A stretch of DNA of 64,000 bases from Enterocloster lavalensis (GCF_902364025.1 NZ_CABJCG010000012.1:143949-207948), one strand, 5' to 3'; positions 10,571-19,848 are shown, counted from the first letter of the stretch. Numbers and translations: made by a program. The notes: generated by a model from the letters alone, not told the origin.

Positions 10571-10596
10571 GTGCGTTTATGCTGGTGCGTTTGGCG

Positions 10597-10800
10597 CTAC
10601 TGGTCGCCGCTCCGTGAGAAAAACGTGAGCAGGTACAGGCCGCAGATTCCGACTACGCCATAGATGATCCGGCTGAACCAGGTGCCGGAACCGAAGATCC
10701 AGGACACCAGATTGAAATTGAAAAATCCAATCAGGCCCCAGTTGACGGCTCCGATCAGGCTGACCGTCAGGGCGGTGTAGTCAAGCGCTTTATTTCCCAT
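10597..10800 (-). CDS. DUF378 small membrane protein
   Basis: The 67-residue protein has two hydrophobic helices. The conserved pattern ALTVSLIGAVNWGLIGFFNFNLV followed by IIYGVVGICGLYLL matches the DUF378 family, whose role is unknown. Two ATGs occur; the second (10800) has AGGAGG eight bases upstream, while the first is only two bases away. It is a single-gene unit convergent with feoB, with no functional clue from its neighbours. Confidence 0.82.
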   Translation of the reverse strand: MGNKALDYTALTVSLIGAVNWGLIGFFNFNLVSWIFGSGTWFSRIIYGVVGICGLYLLTFFSRSGDQ

Positions 10801-10910
10801 AGTCATTACCTCCTTTTATATGCAATTACAGTATGTGCCAAAAAGAGCCAGACTATACAAAAATAAGAAAAATATGCAGGGACCACCGCAACCGCAGCCC
10901 GCTTCCCTCC

Positions 10911-12848
10911 TTACGCCGTCTTTGCCGCCAGCTTGCCCGTGTACAGCTGATAATATCTTCCGCCCTCCGCGATCAGCTGCGCATGGCTTCCTCGCTCGAT
11001 GATCCGGCCCTGCTCCAGCACCATGATGCAGTCCGAATTGCGGATGGTGGACAGGCGGTGAGCGATGACAAAGGTGGTCCGGCCCGCCATCAGACGGTCC
11101 ATTCCCTGCTGCACCAGGGTCTCGGTGCGGGTGTCGATGGAGGAGGTTGCCTCATCCAGGATCAGTACCGGCGGGTCGGCCACCGCCGCCCTGGCGATGG
11201 ACAACAACTGCCGCTGTCCCTGGCTTAAATTGGCTCCGTCCCCGGTCAGAACAGTGTCGTAACCGTCCGGCAGACGGCGGATGAAGCCGTCCGCATTGGC
11301 CAGCCTTGCGGCCGCGATACACTCCTGGTCCGTGGCGTCCAGGCGGCCGTAGCGGATATTGTCCATGACCGTTCCGGTGAACAGATGGGTGTCCTGAAGC
11401 ACCATCCCCAGAGAACGCCGCAGGTCCGCCTTGCGGATCTTGTTGATGTTGATTCCGTCGTAGCGGATTTTCCCGTCCTGGATGTCGTAAAAGCGGTTGA
11501 TCAGGTTGGTGATCGTGGTCTTTCCCGCGCCGGTGGAGCCCACAAAGGCGATCTTCTGGCCCGGGGTGGCGAACAGCTTGATGTTGTGGAGCACGATCTT
11601 GTTCTCATCGTAACCGAAATCCACGTCGTTAAACGTCACATCGCCCTCCAGCTTGGTGTAGGTGACAGTGCCGTCCGCCTGGTGGGGATGGCGCCACGCC
11701 CAGATTCCGGTTCGTTCTTTTGTCTCTGTCAGACTGCCGTCCTGCCGGTATTTGGCGTTGACCAGCTCCACATAGCCGTCGTCGGTCTCCGGCTTCTCAT
11801 CCAGCAGGTCAAACACCCGCTCCGCTCCGGCCATGGCCATGACAATGCTGTTCATCTGCTGGCTGATCTGGGTGATGGGCTGGGTAAAGTTTTTGTTCAG
11901 GGTCAGAAAGGATACCAGGGCTCCCAGGGTCAGACCGTTTAAGCCTTTGATGGCTAACGCCGCCCCCACCACGGCGCAGAGCACGTAGCTGATGTTTCCC
12001 AGGTTGGCGTTGATGGGCATCATGATGTTGGCGAACTTGTTGGCGTTGTTGGCGCTGTCCCGCAGCTGGTCGTTGATCCGCCTGAAATCCTCCAGCGCCT
12101 TCTCCTCGTGACAGAATACCTTGACCACCTTCTGCCCCTCCATCATTTCCTCAATGTAGCCGTTGACCGCCCCGATGTCCCGCTGCTGCCGCCCGAAGTA
12201 CACGCCGGACTTTCCGCTTAAGCGGGAGGTGGTAAAGAGCATCACCGCCACCATGCAGAGGGTGACCAGGGTCAGCGGCACATCCAGAGTCAGCATGCTG
12301 ACAAACGCGATCACAATGGTCACGGCCGAGTTGATCACCTGAGGGATACTCTGGCTCAAAAGCTGCCGCAGGGTGTCCACGTCGTTGGTGTAGATGGACA
12401 TGATGTCGCCGTGGGCGTGGGTGTCGAAATATTTGATGGGCAGCGATTCCATGTGGGTGAACAGCTCCACCCGCAGGTTGCGCATGGTGCCCTGGCTCAC
12501 GCTGACCATGATCCGGTTGTAACCGTAGGAACAGAGAATTCCCAGCAGATACGTGCTCGCCAGGGAAAGCAGCGCCGCTGCCAGCGGCCCGAACTGGGGA
12601 TTACCGGTTCCTGCCAGCGGCAGAATGTAGTCGTCGATCAGCACCTGCATAAACAGGATTCCCCGCTGGGTTGCCAGAGCTGCCCCCAAAATGCAGACAA
12701 CAGCTGCCATAAAATGGAATTTATAAGATTTCAGCATATAAGCCAACACCCGTTTCATCACCGGGAGTGGATTGGCCGCGCCTTTACCTCCTCCCGGAGC
12801 CGCCGCGCCTTTCGGCCCGCCTATGGTTTTCATCCTGCGCTCAGCCAT
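10911..12848 (-). CDS. ABC exporter half-transporter with canonical ATPase site
   Basis: The 645-residue type IV ABC half-exporter has six membrane helices (about 40-330) followed by an ATP-binding domain. Walker A is VGSTGAGKTT, the signature is NLSQGQRQLL and Walker B is VLILDEATSSIDT with the catalytic Glu. Its partner is the next gene, whose Walker B ends in Asp, the arrangement of heterodimeric multidrug exporters such as BmrCD, LmrCD and TM287/288. ATG at 12848 overlaps the partner's stop region by a few bases, so translation is coupled. An inserted stretch of about 50 residues before the ATPase domain (near 350-400) is somewhat longer than usual. Confidence 0.9.
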   Translation of the reverse strand: MAERRMKTIGGPKGAAAPGGGKGAANPLPVMKRVLAYMLKSYKFHFMAAVVCILGAALATQRGILFMQVLIDDYILPLAGTGNPQFGPLAAALLSLASTYLLGILCSYGYNRIMVSVSQGTMRNLRVELFTHMESLPIKYFDTHAHGDIMSIYTNDVDTLRQLLSQSIPQVINSAVTIVIAFVSMLTLDVPLTLVTLCMVAVMLFTTSRLSGKSGVYFGRQQRDIGAVNGYIEEMMEGQKVVKVFCHEEKALEDFRRINDQLRDSANNANKFANIMMPINANLGNISYVLCAVVGAALAIKGLNGLTLGALVSFLTLNKNFTQPITQISQQMNSIVMAMAGAERVFDLLDEKPETDDGYVELVNAKYRQDGSLTETKERTGIWAWRHPHQADGTVTYTKLEGDVTFNDVDFGYDENKIVLHNIKLFATPGQKIAFVGSTGAGKTTITNLINRFYDIQDGKIRYDGININKIRKADLRRSLGMVLQDTHLFTGTVMDNIRYGRLDATDQECIAAARLANADGFIRRLPDGYDTVLTGDGANLSQGQRQLLSIARAAVADPPVLILDEATSSIDTRTETLVQQGMDRLMAGRTTFVIAHRLSTIRNSDCIMVLEQGRIIERGSHAQLIAEGGRYYQLYTGKLAAKTA

Positions 12849-14616
12849 TTTCCTCGCCTTCCTTTCCAATTCCTCCGGGCTGGTCGAAATCGCCGCCGCC
12901 CTTCATCTGTGTCTCATAAATTTCCCGGTAAATGATATTACCCGACAACAGGTTTTCGTGGGTGTCAAATCCGCTTATGCGCCCTTCGTTCAGCACCAGA
13001 ATGCGGTCCGCGTGTTCCACGCTGGAAACGCGCTGGGCGATGATGATCTTGGTGGTTCCGGGGATGTGCTCGGCAAATGCCGCGCGTATCCTGGCATCCG
13101 TTGCCGTGTCCACCGCGCTGGTGGAGTCGTCCAGAATCAATACCCTGGGCTTTTTCAAAAGGGCTCTGGCGATGCACAGGCGCTGCTTCTGCCCGCCGGA
13201 GACGTTGGAGCCCCCCTGCTCGATGTGGGTGTCATATCCGTCGGGAAGGCGACTTATGAACTCGTCTGCGCAGGCCAGACGGCAGACCTCCTCGCACTCC
13301 TGCCGGGTGGCCTGTTCATTTCCCCAGCGCAGATTGTCCAGGATGGTGCCGGTGAACAGTACATTTTTCTGCAGCACCACGGCCACCTGGTCCCGGAGCG
13401 CCTCCATATCATAGCGGCGCACGTCGATTCCGCCCACCCGCACGCTGCCCTGGGTCACGTCGTAGAGGCGGCTGATCAGGTTCACCAGGCTGGATTTGCC
13501 GCAGCCGGTTTGGCCAATCACACCCACGGTCTCGCCGGAGCGGATGTGCAGGTCGATGTCCGCCAGCGTTTCCTTGCCGCTGCCACCATGCTTGTAGGAA
13601 AAACTCACATGGTCGAAGTCGATGGACCCGTCGGGAATCTCCGTAATTGGCCGGTCCGGGTTTACCAGGTCCGGCTGTTCCTCCAGAATTTCCGCAATCC
13701 GCCGCCCGCTGGCCGCGCTCATGGTCACCATCACGAAAATCATGGAGAGCATCATCAGCGACATCAGAATGCTCATGATGTAGCTGAACATGCTGGTCAG
13801 CTGGCCGGTGGTCATATCGCCTCCCACCACCAGGTGGGCGCCGAACCAGGACAGCGACAGCACGCAGCCGTAGATCACCAGCATCATAGTGGGGTTGTTG
13901 AAGGCCAGAATGGACTCGGCCTTCACGAACATTTGGTAAAGCTGCCCGGCCGCATCGGTAAATTTCCGGTTCTCGTGGTCCTCGCGGACAAATGCCTTCA
14001 CCACGCGGATGGCGGACACATTTTCCTGCACGCTGGCGTTTAACGCGTCGTATTTGCGGAACACCACGTCGAAAATTTTCGTGGTGCACTTCACGATGAG
14101 AGCCAGCACGCAGCCCAGCACAATGATGGCGGCCACGAACACCAGGCTCAATCTGGCGTTGGTCGCAAAGCACATGGCCATGCTGCACAGCAGCATAAAG
14201 GGCGCGCGCACCGCGATCCTCAGAATCATCTGGTAGGAGTTCTGCACGTTGGTCACATCCGTGGTCATGCGGGTCACCAGACCTGCGGTGCTGAATTTGT
14301 CAATGTTGGAAAATGAAAACCGCTGGATATTTTCGTACATCCCGTCCCGCAGATTGCAGGCAAAGCCCGAGGCTGCGCTGGCTGCAAAGGTCCCGGCCAG
14401 GGCGCCGCAGGCCAGGCTGCAAAACGCGATGGCGAGCATCAGGCCGCCGTACTGGAGCACCTTGGTCATATTTCCGGCTTCGATTCCTTGGTCGATCAGC
14501 GATGCGGTGATGAATGGGATCAGCACCTCCATCAGCACCTCCAGGGCGGTGAACACCGGGGTCAGGATGGAGTCTCTGCGGTACTGCTTCACCTGGCCCA
14601 GTAAGGTCATTATCAT
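12841..14616 (-). CDS. ABC exporter half-transporter with degenerate Walker B
   Basis: The 591-residue half-exporter has a TMD followed by an NBD (Walker A IGQTGCGKSS, signature NVSGGQKQRL). Walker B reads VLILDDSTSAVDT, with Asp replacing the catalytic Glu, so this subunit forms the non-hydrolysing site of a heterodimer with the downstream gene. ATG at 14616 has GAGGAGG seven bases upstream and overlaps the marR stop by four bases (ATGA). The marR-ABC-ABC order strongly suggests drug- or metabolite-induced export. Confidence 0.9.
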   Translation of the reverse strand: MIMTLLGQVKQYRRDSILTPVFTALEVLMEVLIPFITASLIDQGIEAGNMTKVLQYGGLMLAIAFCSLACGALAGTFAASAASGFACNLRDGMYENIQRFSFSNIDKFSTAGLVTRMTTDVTNVQNSYQMILRIAVRAPFMLLCSMAMCFATNARLSLVFVAAIIVLGCVLALIVKCTTKIFDVVFRKYDALNASVQENVSAIRVVKAFVREDHENRKFTDAAGQLYQMFVKAESILAFNNPTMMLVIYGCVLSLSWFGAHLVVGGDMTTGQLTSMFSYIMSILMSLMMLSMIFVMVTMSAASGRRIAEILEEQPDLVNPDRPITEIPDGSIDFDHVSFSYKHGGSGKETLADIDLHIRSGETVGVIGQTGCGKSSLVNLISRLYDVTQGSVRVGGIDVRRYDMEALRDQVAVVLQKNVLFTGTILDNLRWGNEQATRQECEEVCRLACADEFISRLPDGYDTHIEQGGSNVSGGQKQRLCIARALLKKPRVLILDDSTSAVDTATDARIRAAFAEHIPGTTKIIIAQRVSSVEHADRILVLNEGRISGFDTHENLLSGNIIYREIYETQMKGGGDFDQPGGIGKEGEENG

Positions 14617-15071
14617 AAATCTGCCTCCTCTTTTATCATGGTTTGAACGTTTTCATACATTCGCTGCAAAAGCCCGGTAAAGGCTTCTGCCTCATCCTCC
14701 GTGAAATCACGGTAAATCTGCCGCACCACGCGGTCCACCCTGCGCTCCATTTTCTGGTGGAGCAGGCCGGACCTGCCGGTGGGTTCTATGCGTTTTTGCC
14801 GGTCATCCGACGGTTCGGCGGTGAGGGTCACAAACCCCTTGGCCCTCAGCTTTTTGATCAGAGCGCAGACCGCGGCGCGGGAGACGCCTAAGTCCCGGTG
14901 GAGATCCGTGGAGTACACGGCCTTCCCCCTGTGCTCCTCCAGATAGCCCAGGACGTCGCACTGGGCCGCCGTCAGATCCATCTCAGCCATCCCCGCGTTG
15001 ATTGAGGATTCCAGCCCCAGATTCACTTTTTTCAACAGGCGCAGAGCCCGCCGTCCTTCCATTTGATCCAT
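14613..15071 (-). CDS. MarR-family transcriptional regulator
   Basis: The 152-residue winged-helix protein contains the MarR core (TAAQCDVLGYLEEH, then YSTDLHRDLGVSRAAVCALIKKLRAKG) and the wing LTAEPSDDRQKRIEPT. Terminal helices should form the dimer interface. It is the first gene of a three-gene operon with the ABC pair, the usual arrangement for a repressor released by an exported compound. A 19-bp dyad lies upstream. ATG at 15071 has an AGGAAGG site. Confidence 0.9.
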   Translation of the reverse strand: MDQMEGRRALRLLKKVNLGLESSINAGMAEMDLTAAQCDVLGYLEEHRGKAVYSTDLHRDLGVSRAAVCALIKKLRAKGFVTLTAEPSDDRQKRIEPTGRSGLLHQKMERRVDRVVRQIYRDFTEDEAEAFTGLLQRMYENVQTMIKEEADL

Positions 15072-15188
15072 TTGCCGCCTTCCTTTCTGTCCGGCAGAAC
15101 CGGTTGGCCCGGCCGGATTGTTCGGATGTAAACAATTCGCACATGAACTGTTTTACACCAAAGCTTCTTGAAAGTGAAATCAAAAAAT

Positions 15189-15207
15189 GTTATTATTAAT
15201 AAATAAC
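15189..15207. promoter_or_regulatory. Dyad in the marR/lysR divergent region
   Basis: GTTATT and AAATAAC arms flank ATTAAT, with a further TTATTAAT nearby. The site lies between the divergent marR and lysR genes in an AT-rich stretch. It is a candidate operator for either regulator; which one is not determinable by eye. Confidence 0.4.
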
Positions 15208-15299
15208 TTTTATTAATGTTTATGAAGTTCTTTTATTATAAGGGATTTTGGCAGATTTGCCGTTGGAACATTGATTGGAAAAATATGGGAGGTATTGTC

Positions 15300-16196
15300 A
15301 TGAACACCACACAACTGGAGTGTTTTGTAACCGTGGCGGAGAACCTGAATTTCGCCCGGGCCGCATCCATTCTGCACATCACCCAGCCCGCGGTAACCCA
15401 CCAGATCGTTTCCCTGGAGGGTGAGCTGGATGCAAAGCTCTTTATCCGCACCACCCGCTCCGTAAAACTGACCCCCGAGGGCTGGAGTTTTCTGGCAGAT
15501 GCAAAGAACATCCTCAACATGACCTACGGGGCCAAGGCTAAGCTGGCCCACCAGGCCCGGGAGGAGGTGCGTTTTTTCGGCATCGGCTGCCACAGCGCCC
15601 TGGAGCTGGCCCTGCTTCCCCCTGTGCTGCAAAAGATGCGCGAACGATATCCCCAGGTGCACCCGTACATCAATCTGATCCCCTTCAGCTCCCTGCAGAA
15701 CCTGCTGGATGAGGAATCCATAAATGTGATGATGAGCTTTCAGGCGGAGCACGTAAAAAAGGAGCCGGGCACCTTTCTCGAACTGGCAAAGGTGCCTGTC
15801 TCCTGTGTGATCGCTCCCTCCCATCCCTTTGCAGGCCGCAGCCGCCTGTACCTGGAGGAACTGCGCCAGGGCGGAATGGTTTTGTGCGAGCCGGGCAAGA
15901 ATCCGGCGGCCATCGCCCGGGTTCAGGGGCAGCTCATCGGTTACCACCCGCCGGAGGAGCTGTATTTTACGGAAAATCCCGCCTGCGCCCTGACGTTAGT
16001 GGAGGCCGGCCTGGGCTTTACCCTGCTGCCGGACGTGGCCGCCATGCGCCACCCGCGCCTGATTTACGTCCCCGTGGAGGACGCCGGGGTGCTCTCCTAC
16101 GGCCTGTATTATAAATCGCTGAAGGACCAGCCGGTGCTAAAGGACTTTATCAGCTTCATGCGCGGGCCCTTCTCCGCCAAGGCCGGAGACGCTTAA
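15300..16196 (+). CDS. LysR-family transcriptional regulator
   Basis: The 298-residue protein has an N-terminal LysR helix-turn-helix (TQLECFVTVAENLNFARAA, then HITQPAVTHQIVSLEGELDAKLF) and a substrate-binding domain from residue 90. ATG at 15300 has GGGAGG, and the longer reading is not supported. It is convergent with, and overlaps by four bases, an SDR oxidoreductase gene. Regulation of that gene or of the marR side is possible, but LysR proteins usually act divergently, so the target is uncertain. Confidence 0.9.
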   Translation: MNTTQLECFVTVAENLNFARAASILHITQPAVTHQIVSLEGELDAKLFIRTTRSVKLTPEGWSFLADAKNILNMTYGAKAKLAHQAREEVRFFGIGCHSALELALLPPVLQKMRERYPQVHPYINLIPFSSLQNLLDEESINVMMSFQAEHVKKEPGTFLELAKVPVSCVIAPSHPFAGRSRLYLEELRQGGMVLCEPGKNPAAIARVQGQLIGYHPPEELYFTENPACALTLVEAGLGFTLLPDVAAMRHPRLIYVPVEDAGVLSYGLYYKSLKDQPVLKDFISFMRGPFSAKAGDA

Positions 16197-16963
16197 GGCT
16201 TCATCCCCACGCCGCCCTGGATGAACAGCGTATCGCCGGTTATGTACTTGGCGTCGTAACTGGCCAGGAACACGCAGACCTTGCCGATGTCCTTCTGGGC
16301 GTCGCCGTAACGGCCTAACGGAATCTCATCCAGATTCTTCCGGAACATCTCCGGATTTTCCTGTCCCCACTGCGCCAGCTTGTCGGTCATCACCAACGGA
16401 AGCACCACGTTTACGTTGATATCGTAGGCGCCCCACTCGTTGGCGGCCACGCGGGAAAGGCCGCGGATGCCCTCCTTGGCTGCGGCGTAGGAGCTCTGTC
16501 CCGGTTTCCCGGAGATGCCCGCGCCGGAGGCGAAGTTGATCACCGATCCCTTGGTCTCCTTGAGGAATGGGAAGGCGTATTTCATGTAGAAAAATGTGGC
16601 GTACAGGCCGGAGTAAATGGCCTTGTCAAAGTCGGCCTGGGTGTGCTCCACCAGGGTCAGCCCCGAGGCGGAGGTCTGGGCGCTGTTGATCAGCACATTC
16701 AGCTTGCCAAAATGGGCCGCGCCCTTTTCCACCGCTTCCTTTACCTCGTCCTCCTTGGAACCGTCCGCCACGCAGGTAAATACCTCGGTGCCGAAATCGT
16801 GTTCCAGCTCCGCCTTGGTCCGCTCCATTCCGCCCGGAAAAATATCCGTCAGTATCATCTTGGCGCCCTCATCCGCAAACGCCCGGGCCACGCCCCTGGC
16901 GATTCCGCCGCCGCCACCTGTCAAAAGTACAACCCGGTCTTCCATTCTTCTCAAATGCTGCAT
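16193..16963 (-). CDS. SDR-family NAD(P)-dependent oxidoreductase
   Basis: The 256-residue Rossmann protein has a TGGGGGIARGVA cofactor loop near residue 14, INSAQTSASG in place of the NNAG motif, and the catalytic Ser...Tyr-x-x-x-Lys as SSYAAAKEG. It resembles 3-oxoacyl reductase-type SDRs with a C-terminal ITGDTLFIQGG segment. It reduces or oxidises an unidentified ketone/alcohol. ATG at 16963 follows AAGGAGG. It has its own good promoter and is a single-gene unit. Confidence 0.88.
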   Translation of the reverse strand: MQHLRRMEDRVVLLTGGGGGIARGVARAFADEGAKMILTDIFPGGMERTKAELEHDFGTEVFTCVADGSKEDEVKEAVEKGAAHFGKLNVLINSAQTSASGLTLVEHTQADFDKAIYSGLYATFFYMKYAFPFLKETKGSVINFASGAGISGKPGQSSYAAAKEGIRGLSRVAANEWGAYDINVNVVLPLVMTDKLAQWGQENPEMFRKNLDEIPLGRYGDAQKDIGKVCVFLASYDAKYITGDTLFIQGGVGMKP

Positions 16964-17046
16964 AGCTGATCCTCCTTTTCTTTCTCTTCGTCCGGCCGCC
17001 CTGGGCAACCCGGACCGGTAACAATTCCCAATCAATTTCTGTTTTC

Positions 17047-17074
17047 ATTATATCGGGTATAAATTTTTTGTCAA
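17047..17074 (-). promoter_or_regulatory. Promoter of the SDR gene
   Basis: Minus-strand TTGACA (17069-17074) and TATAAT (17047-17052) are separated by 16 bp, about 85 bp upstream of the SDR start. The remaining 17075-17297 stretch shows no gene. Confidence 0.75.
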
Positions 17075-17299
17075 TAACAGAATTTTTCGTTTGTTATTTA
17101 TCTATCGCAGCGAAAAAGCGCATTGAATTCAGTGTTTTTTAGTTTTTCATGCATAATCGTGCGACGTTTTCTTGTGCAAATGGTCAAAAATATTTTTAGT
17201 TTCGAGTTTTAATTAACAATATTTTTTAGTTTTTGAGAGGGGGAAGGGGAGACTTTAGAGGCAAATCCTGGTTAGGGGAGGTTCTGCCCATCCGCGCAC

Positions 17300-17346
17300 A
17301 AAAAACGCCGGAGATTCCGCGCATCTGCGCGCCGAATCCGCCGGCG
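17300..17346 (-). terminator. Intrinsic terminator after the CarD-like gene
   Basis: On the minus strand a long hairpin closes with CGCCGG/CCGGCG and has a GATTC/GAATC inner stem. It is followed by TTTTTT, about 30 bp after the stop at 17378. Confidence 0.8.
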
Positions 17347-17377
17347 GTTCTTATTTCCATTTATTGTCAGTTTCTAT

Positions 17378-17884
17378 TCAAATCACAGCAGGGCGTTCCA
17401 GGCGTTCCCCGATATATGCGGGCATCTGGTCCGGGTGCATCCCCAACGCCGCGGCCAGCTCCCCGTAGAGCAGCTTCTGCGCCCGCTTCATATTCTCCTC
17501 GTCCCGGACGGCCAGGCGGTTTCCCTTGCCCTTTCTGACCTGTCCCACCTCAAAAATTCCCTTGATCATTGCGGCCAGCTCCCGGTGGTTCCCGGAAAGC
17601 AGAATCTGCTTGTATACCTGGGCTTTTTCCTTTTCGCCGATGTCCCTGCGCCCCTCAATGCCGGGAAGCTGTTCGATGAAGGCTTCCGCCTCCTCCCGGG
17701 TCATGATGGGCCTCATCTTCACCTTCTCATTGTCGACCGGCACATAGATCACCGAGTCTTTTTCAAACACCGGAACAAGCGAATAATACACCCGGTCGTT
17801 TTTCAGGAACTCCAGCCGGGAAATCTCCTCGATCCTGCATACGCCTGCGGTTTCATAGAGAATCAAATCTCCTTTTTCAAACAT
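17378..17884 (-). CDS. CarD-like transcriptional regulator
   Basis: The 168-residue protein begins with an RNA-polymerase interacting (CdnL/TRCF-like) Tudor fold: FEKGDLILYETAGVCRIEEI and YYSLVPVFEKDSVIYVPVDN. A helical C-terminal domain rich in Lys/Arg follows. CarD-type proteins bind the RNAP beta subunit and stabilise open complexes, affecting growth-related promoters. ATG at 17884 has AGGTGATG. A degenerate copy of the 51-bp repeat lies directly upstream. It is monocistronic with a strong terminator. Confidence 0.85.
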   Translation of the reverse strand: MFEKGDLILYETAGVCRIEEISRLEFLKNDRVYYSLVPVFEKDSVIYVPVDNEKVKMRPIMTREEAEAFIEQLPGIEGRRDIGEKEKAQVYKQILLSGNHRELAAMIKGIFEVGQVRKGKGNRLAVRDEENMKRAQKLLYGELAAALGMHPDQMPAYIGERLERPAVI

Positions 17885-17912
17885 TTCATCACCTTTCCAA
17901 TCTTACGCCGCT

Positions 17913-17973
17913 CTTGTGACCATCGGTTACCGCTTCCATTCGATAAGGGATGCGTTCCCTTATAAATTATACC
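17913..17973 (-). repeat. Degenerate copy of the 51-bp repeat upstream of carD
   Basis: Reading toward the gene, TATAATTTATAAGGGAACGC and ATCCCTTATCG match the 5' half of the repeat units at 35685 and 62005. The dyad half is diverged. The TATAAT points at the carD gene and may serve as its -10 box. Confidence 0.55.
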
Positions 17974-18069
17974 AGATTCCAAACCTCCCTGTAATAGGCG
18001 GTTTTTCACGAAATTCCCCAGGCTGGGCGTTGTGCACAATCACAGTGCCCGGGCCGGTTCTCCGCCTTC

Positions 18070-18121
18070 AAACGTCAAAAAGCCGCCGTACAGAACTCTG
18101 TGCGGCAGCTTTTTGACGTTT
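18070..18121. terminator. Strong bidirectional terminator between carD and the HD gene
   Basis: A 14-bp perfect stem (AAACGTCAAAAAGC/GCTTTTTGACGTTT) carries an inner GCCG/CGGC pair. It lies 12 bp after the stop of the HD-domain gene on the minus strand and has U-rich arms on both strands. Confidence 0.8.
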
Positions 18122-18132
18122 GTCTTACATGG

Positions 18133-18627
18133 TCAGGCAGGCACCACGGTTACGCGTCCGCGTCTGGCCAGCGCGATGGCAATATGGCAGCCCTCCATCG
18201 TGGCGCAGACTTTGTCCGCCAGCGTGATGATCCATGCCTCCCGATTCCTTGGAAGAGGCCCCAGAGGGAACATGTGGCTCAAAATCGCTTCCCGCTCCCG
18301 GTCGCTGATGCCAAAGAGCGCTTCGCTGTTCTTTGCCGCGGCTTTGGGGTGGTAGTACGCCTGGGATTCTCCCGTGGGCGTCACCGCCTTAAAGTCGTAG
18401 GGGCAGAAGTCGTGCAGCAGGCCAGCCCTGGCGGCCGCCCGCGCATCACAGCCCAGCTTCCCGGCAATCAGCCAGGACAGGTAGGATACGTTGAGACTGT
18501 GCATGAACCGGTTGGTCCAATGGTGATGGACGTACTGGCTCAGCCGCAAAAATTCGCTGTTTGTGAGGATGTTCCACACATCCTCCAAATACTCCGGGGC
18601 GATATCCTCCGACAATTCAATATCCAT
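18133..18627 (-). CDS. HD-domain phosphohydrolase
   Basis: The 164-residue protein carries the HD metal-binding pattern: NRFMHSLNVS (first His), LLHDFCPYD (the HD pair), SHMF, and the final Asp in TLADK. Such proteins hydrolyse nucleotides or phosphoesters in the cytoplasm. The closest style is small single-domain HD hydrolases of Firmicutes; the substrate is not evident. ATG at 18627 has only a weak GAGTGA site. It is a single gene flanked by terminators. Confidence 0.8.
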   Translation of the reverse strand: MDIELSEDIAPEYLEDVWNILTNSEFLRLSQYVHHHWTNRFMHSLNVSYLSWLIAGKLGCDARAAARAGLLHDFCPYDFKAVTPTGESQAYYHPKAAAKNSEALFGISDREREAILSHMFPLGPLPRNREAWIITLADKVCATMEGCHIAIALARRGRVTVVPA

Positions 18628-18759
18628 CGGCTATCACTCGCTTTCATTTTCTGATAATTCCATTATGAGGGATGTGCCGGGAAATTGCAAGGGGGTGTGC
18701 GGAATTTCGTGGAAACGCCAGAGATCCGGCGTTCCGGCGCAGGGAGGACAGGCGCCGTG

Positions 18760-19746
18760 TCACAGCAGATGCTTTCTCAATTCCGCGCCGTCCATTGGGC
18801 TTAAATAGGCCGGGGCCACGTCGAACACGGTCTTGCAGCCCTTCTGTCCCTCCGCGGCCATGCGGTAAGCCGCACGGGCGTAAGCGACGATCACCGAGGC
18901 GGTGAACTCCGGGTTGGAATCCAGCTTCAGGCTGTACTCGATCACATGGCTGTGCTCGCTGTCCCAGCCGGTATGCCCGCTGCGGATCACGAAACCGCCG
19001 TGGGGAATCCCGCTGTGGTCGCGCTGCAGCTCCTCCTCGCTGATAAAATGCACCGTGGTGTCATAGTCCGCAAAGTAGTTGGGCATGTTCACGATCTCTT
19101 CCTCGATGCGCTTTAAGTCGGCTCCCTCCTCTGCCACCACGTAGCAGTCGCGGGTGTGCTTCTGGCGGGTGGTGAGCTCCGGGTTCTCCCCGGCCCGGAC
19201 CGACGCTAAGGCGCTGTCCACGGGTACGGTGTACTGCCTGGCGTCCTTCACCCCCGGAATCCGGCGGATGGCGTCGGAATGCCCCTGGCTCACGCCCTTG
19301 CCCCAGAAGGTGTAGTCCCTGCCCTCCGGCAGCACCGCGCCCGCCAGCAGGCGGTTTAAGGAGAACATTCCCGGATCCCAGCCCACGGAAATGATGGCCA
19401 CGTGGCCGCTCTCCCCGGCCGCCGCGTCCACAGCCTCGAAATGCTGCGGGATATTGGCGTGGGTGTCAAAGCTGTCCACCACGTTGAAGTGCCGGGCGAA
19501 CCCGGGCGTCTGCACCGGCAGGTCGGTGGCGCTGCCGCCGCAGAGGATCATCACGTCGATCTGGTCCTTCATTCCCACAGCCGCCTCCACCGGCAGCACC
19601 TTCACGCCGGGAGTGAGAATCTTCACGCCCGCCGGATCGCGCCGGGTAAACACCGCCGCCAGCTCCATGTCCGGATTGTGCTTCACCGCGCACTCCACGC
19701 CTTTTCCCAGATTACCATAGCCTAAAATTCCGATTCTGATTGTCAC
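18760..19746 (-). CDS. ddh: meso-Diaminopimelate D-dehydrogenase
   Basis: The 328-residue NADP enzyme converts tetrahydrodipicolinate and ammonia to meso-diaminopimelate in one step for lysine and peptidoglycan synthesis. The N-terminal Rossmann loop is IGILGYGNLGKGVE. Family motifs include CGGSATDLP, DSFDTH, SVGWDPGMFSLNRLL and GFVIRSGHTGW. The start is GTG at 19746, since no ATG precedes the Rossmann strand; the ribosome site is AGGGAAG. It is monocistronic. An inverted-repeat element related to that at feoA/feoB lies just upstream. Confidence 0.95.
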   Translation of the reverse strand: MTIRIGILGYGNLGKGVECAVKHNPDMELAAVFTRRDPAGVKILTPGVKVLPVEAAVGMKDQIDVMILCGGSATDLPVQTPGFARHFNVVDSFDTHANIPQHFEAVDAAAGESGHVAIISVGWDPGMFSLNRLLAGAVLPEGRDYTFWGKGVSQGHSDAIRRIPGVKDARQYTVPVDSALASVRAGENPELTTRQKHTRDCYVVAEEGADLKRIEEEIVNMPNYFADYDTTVHFISEEELQRDHSGIPHGGFVIRSGHTGWDSEHSHVIEYSLKLDSNPEFTASVIVAYARAAYRMAAEGQKGCKTVFDVAPAYLSPMDGAELRKHLL

Positions 19747-19782
19747 GTCTCATCTTCCCTTTCTTGTGCGTTTCCTTTTGGC

Positions 19783-19848
19783 AAAAATTCGTAACAGCTC
19801 AGGCAGCCGATGTGAAGTTTCCCACCATCTGAACTGTTGCAAAAATTT
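19783..19848. repeat. Second copy of the dispersed inverted-repeat element
   Basis: The left arm AAAATTCGTAACAGCTCAGG and the right arm CATCTGAACTGTTGCAAAA pair imperfectly across about 15 bp. The right arm closely matches that of the copy at 8039-8070. It lies 40 bp upstream of ddh, in its 5' region. Confidence 0.5.
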
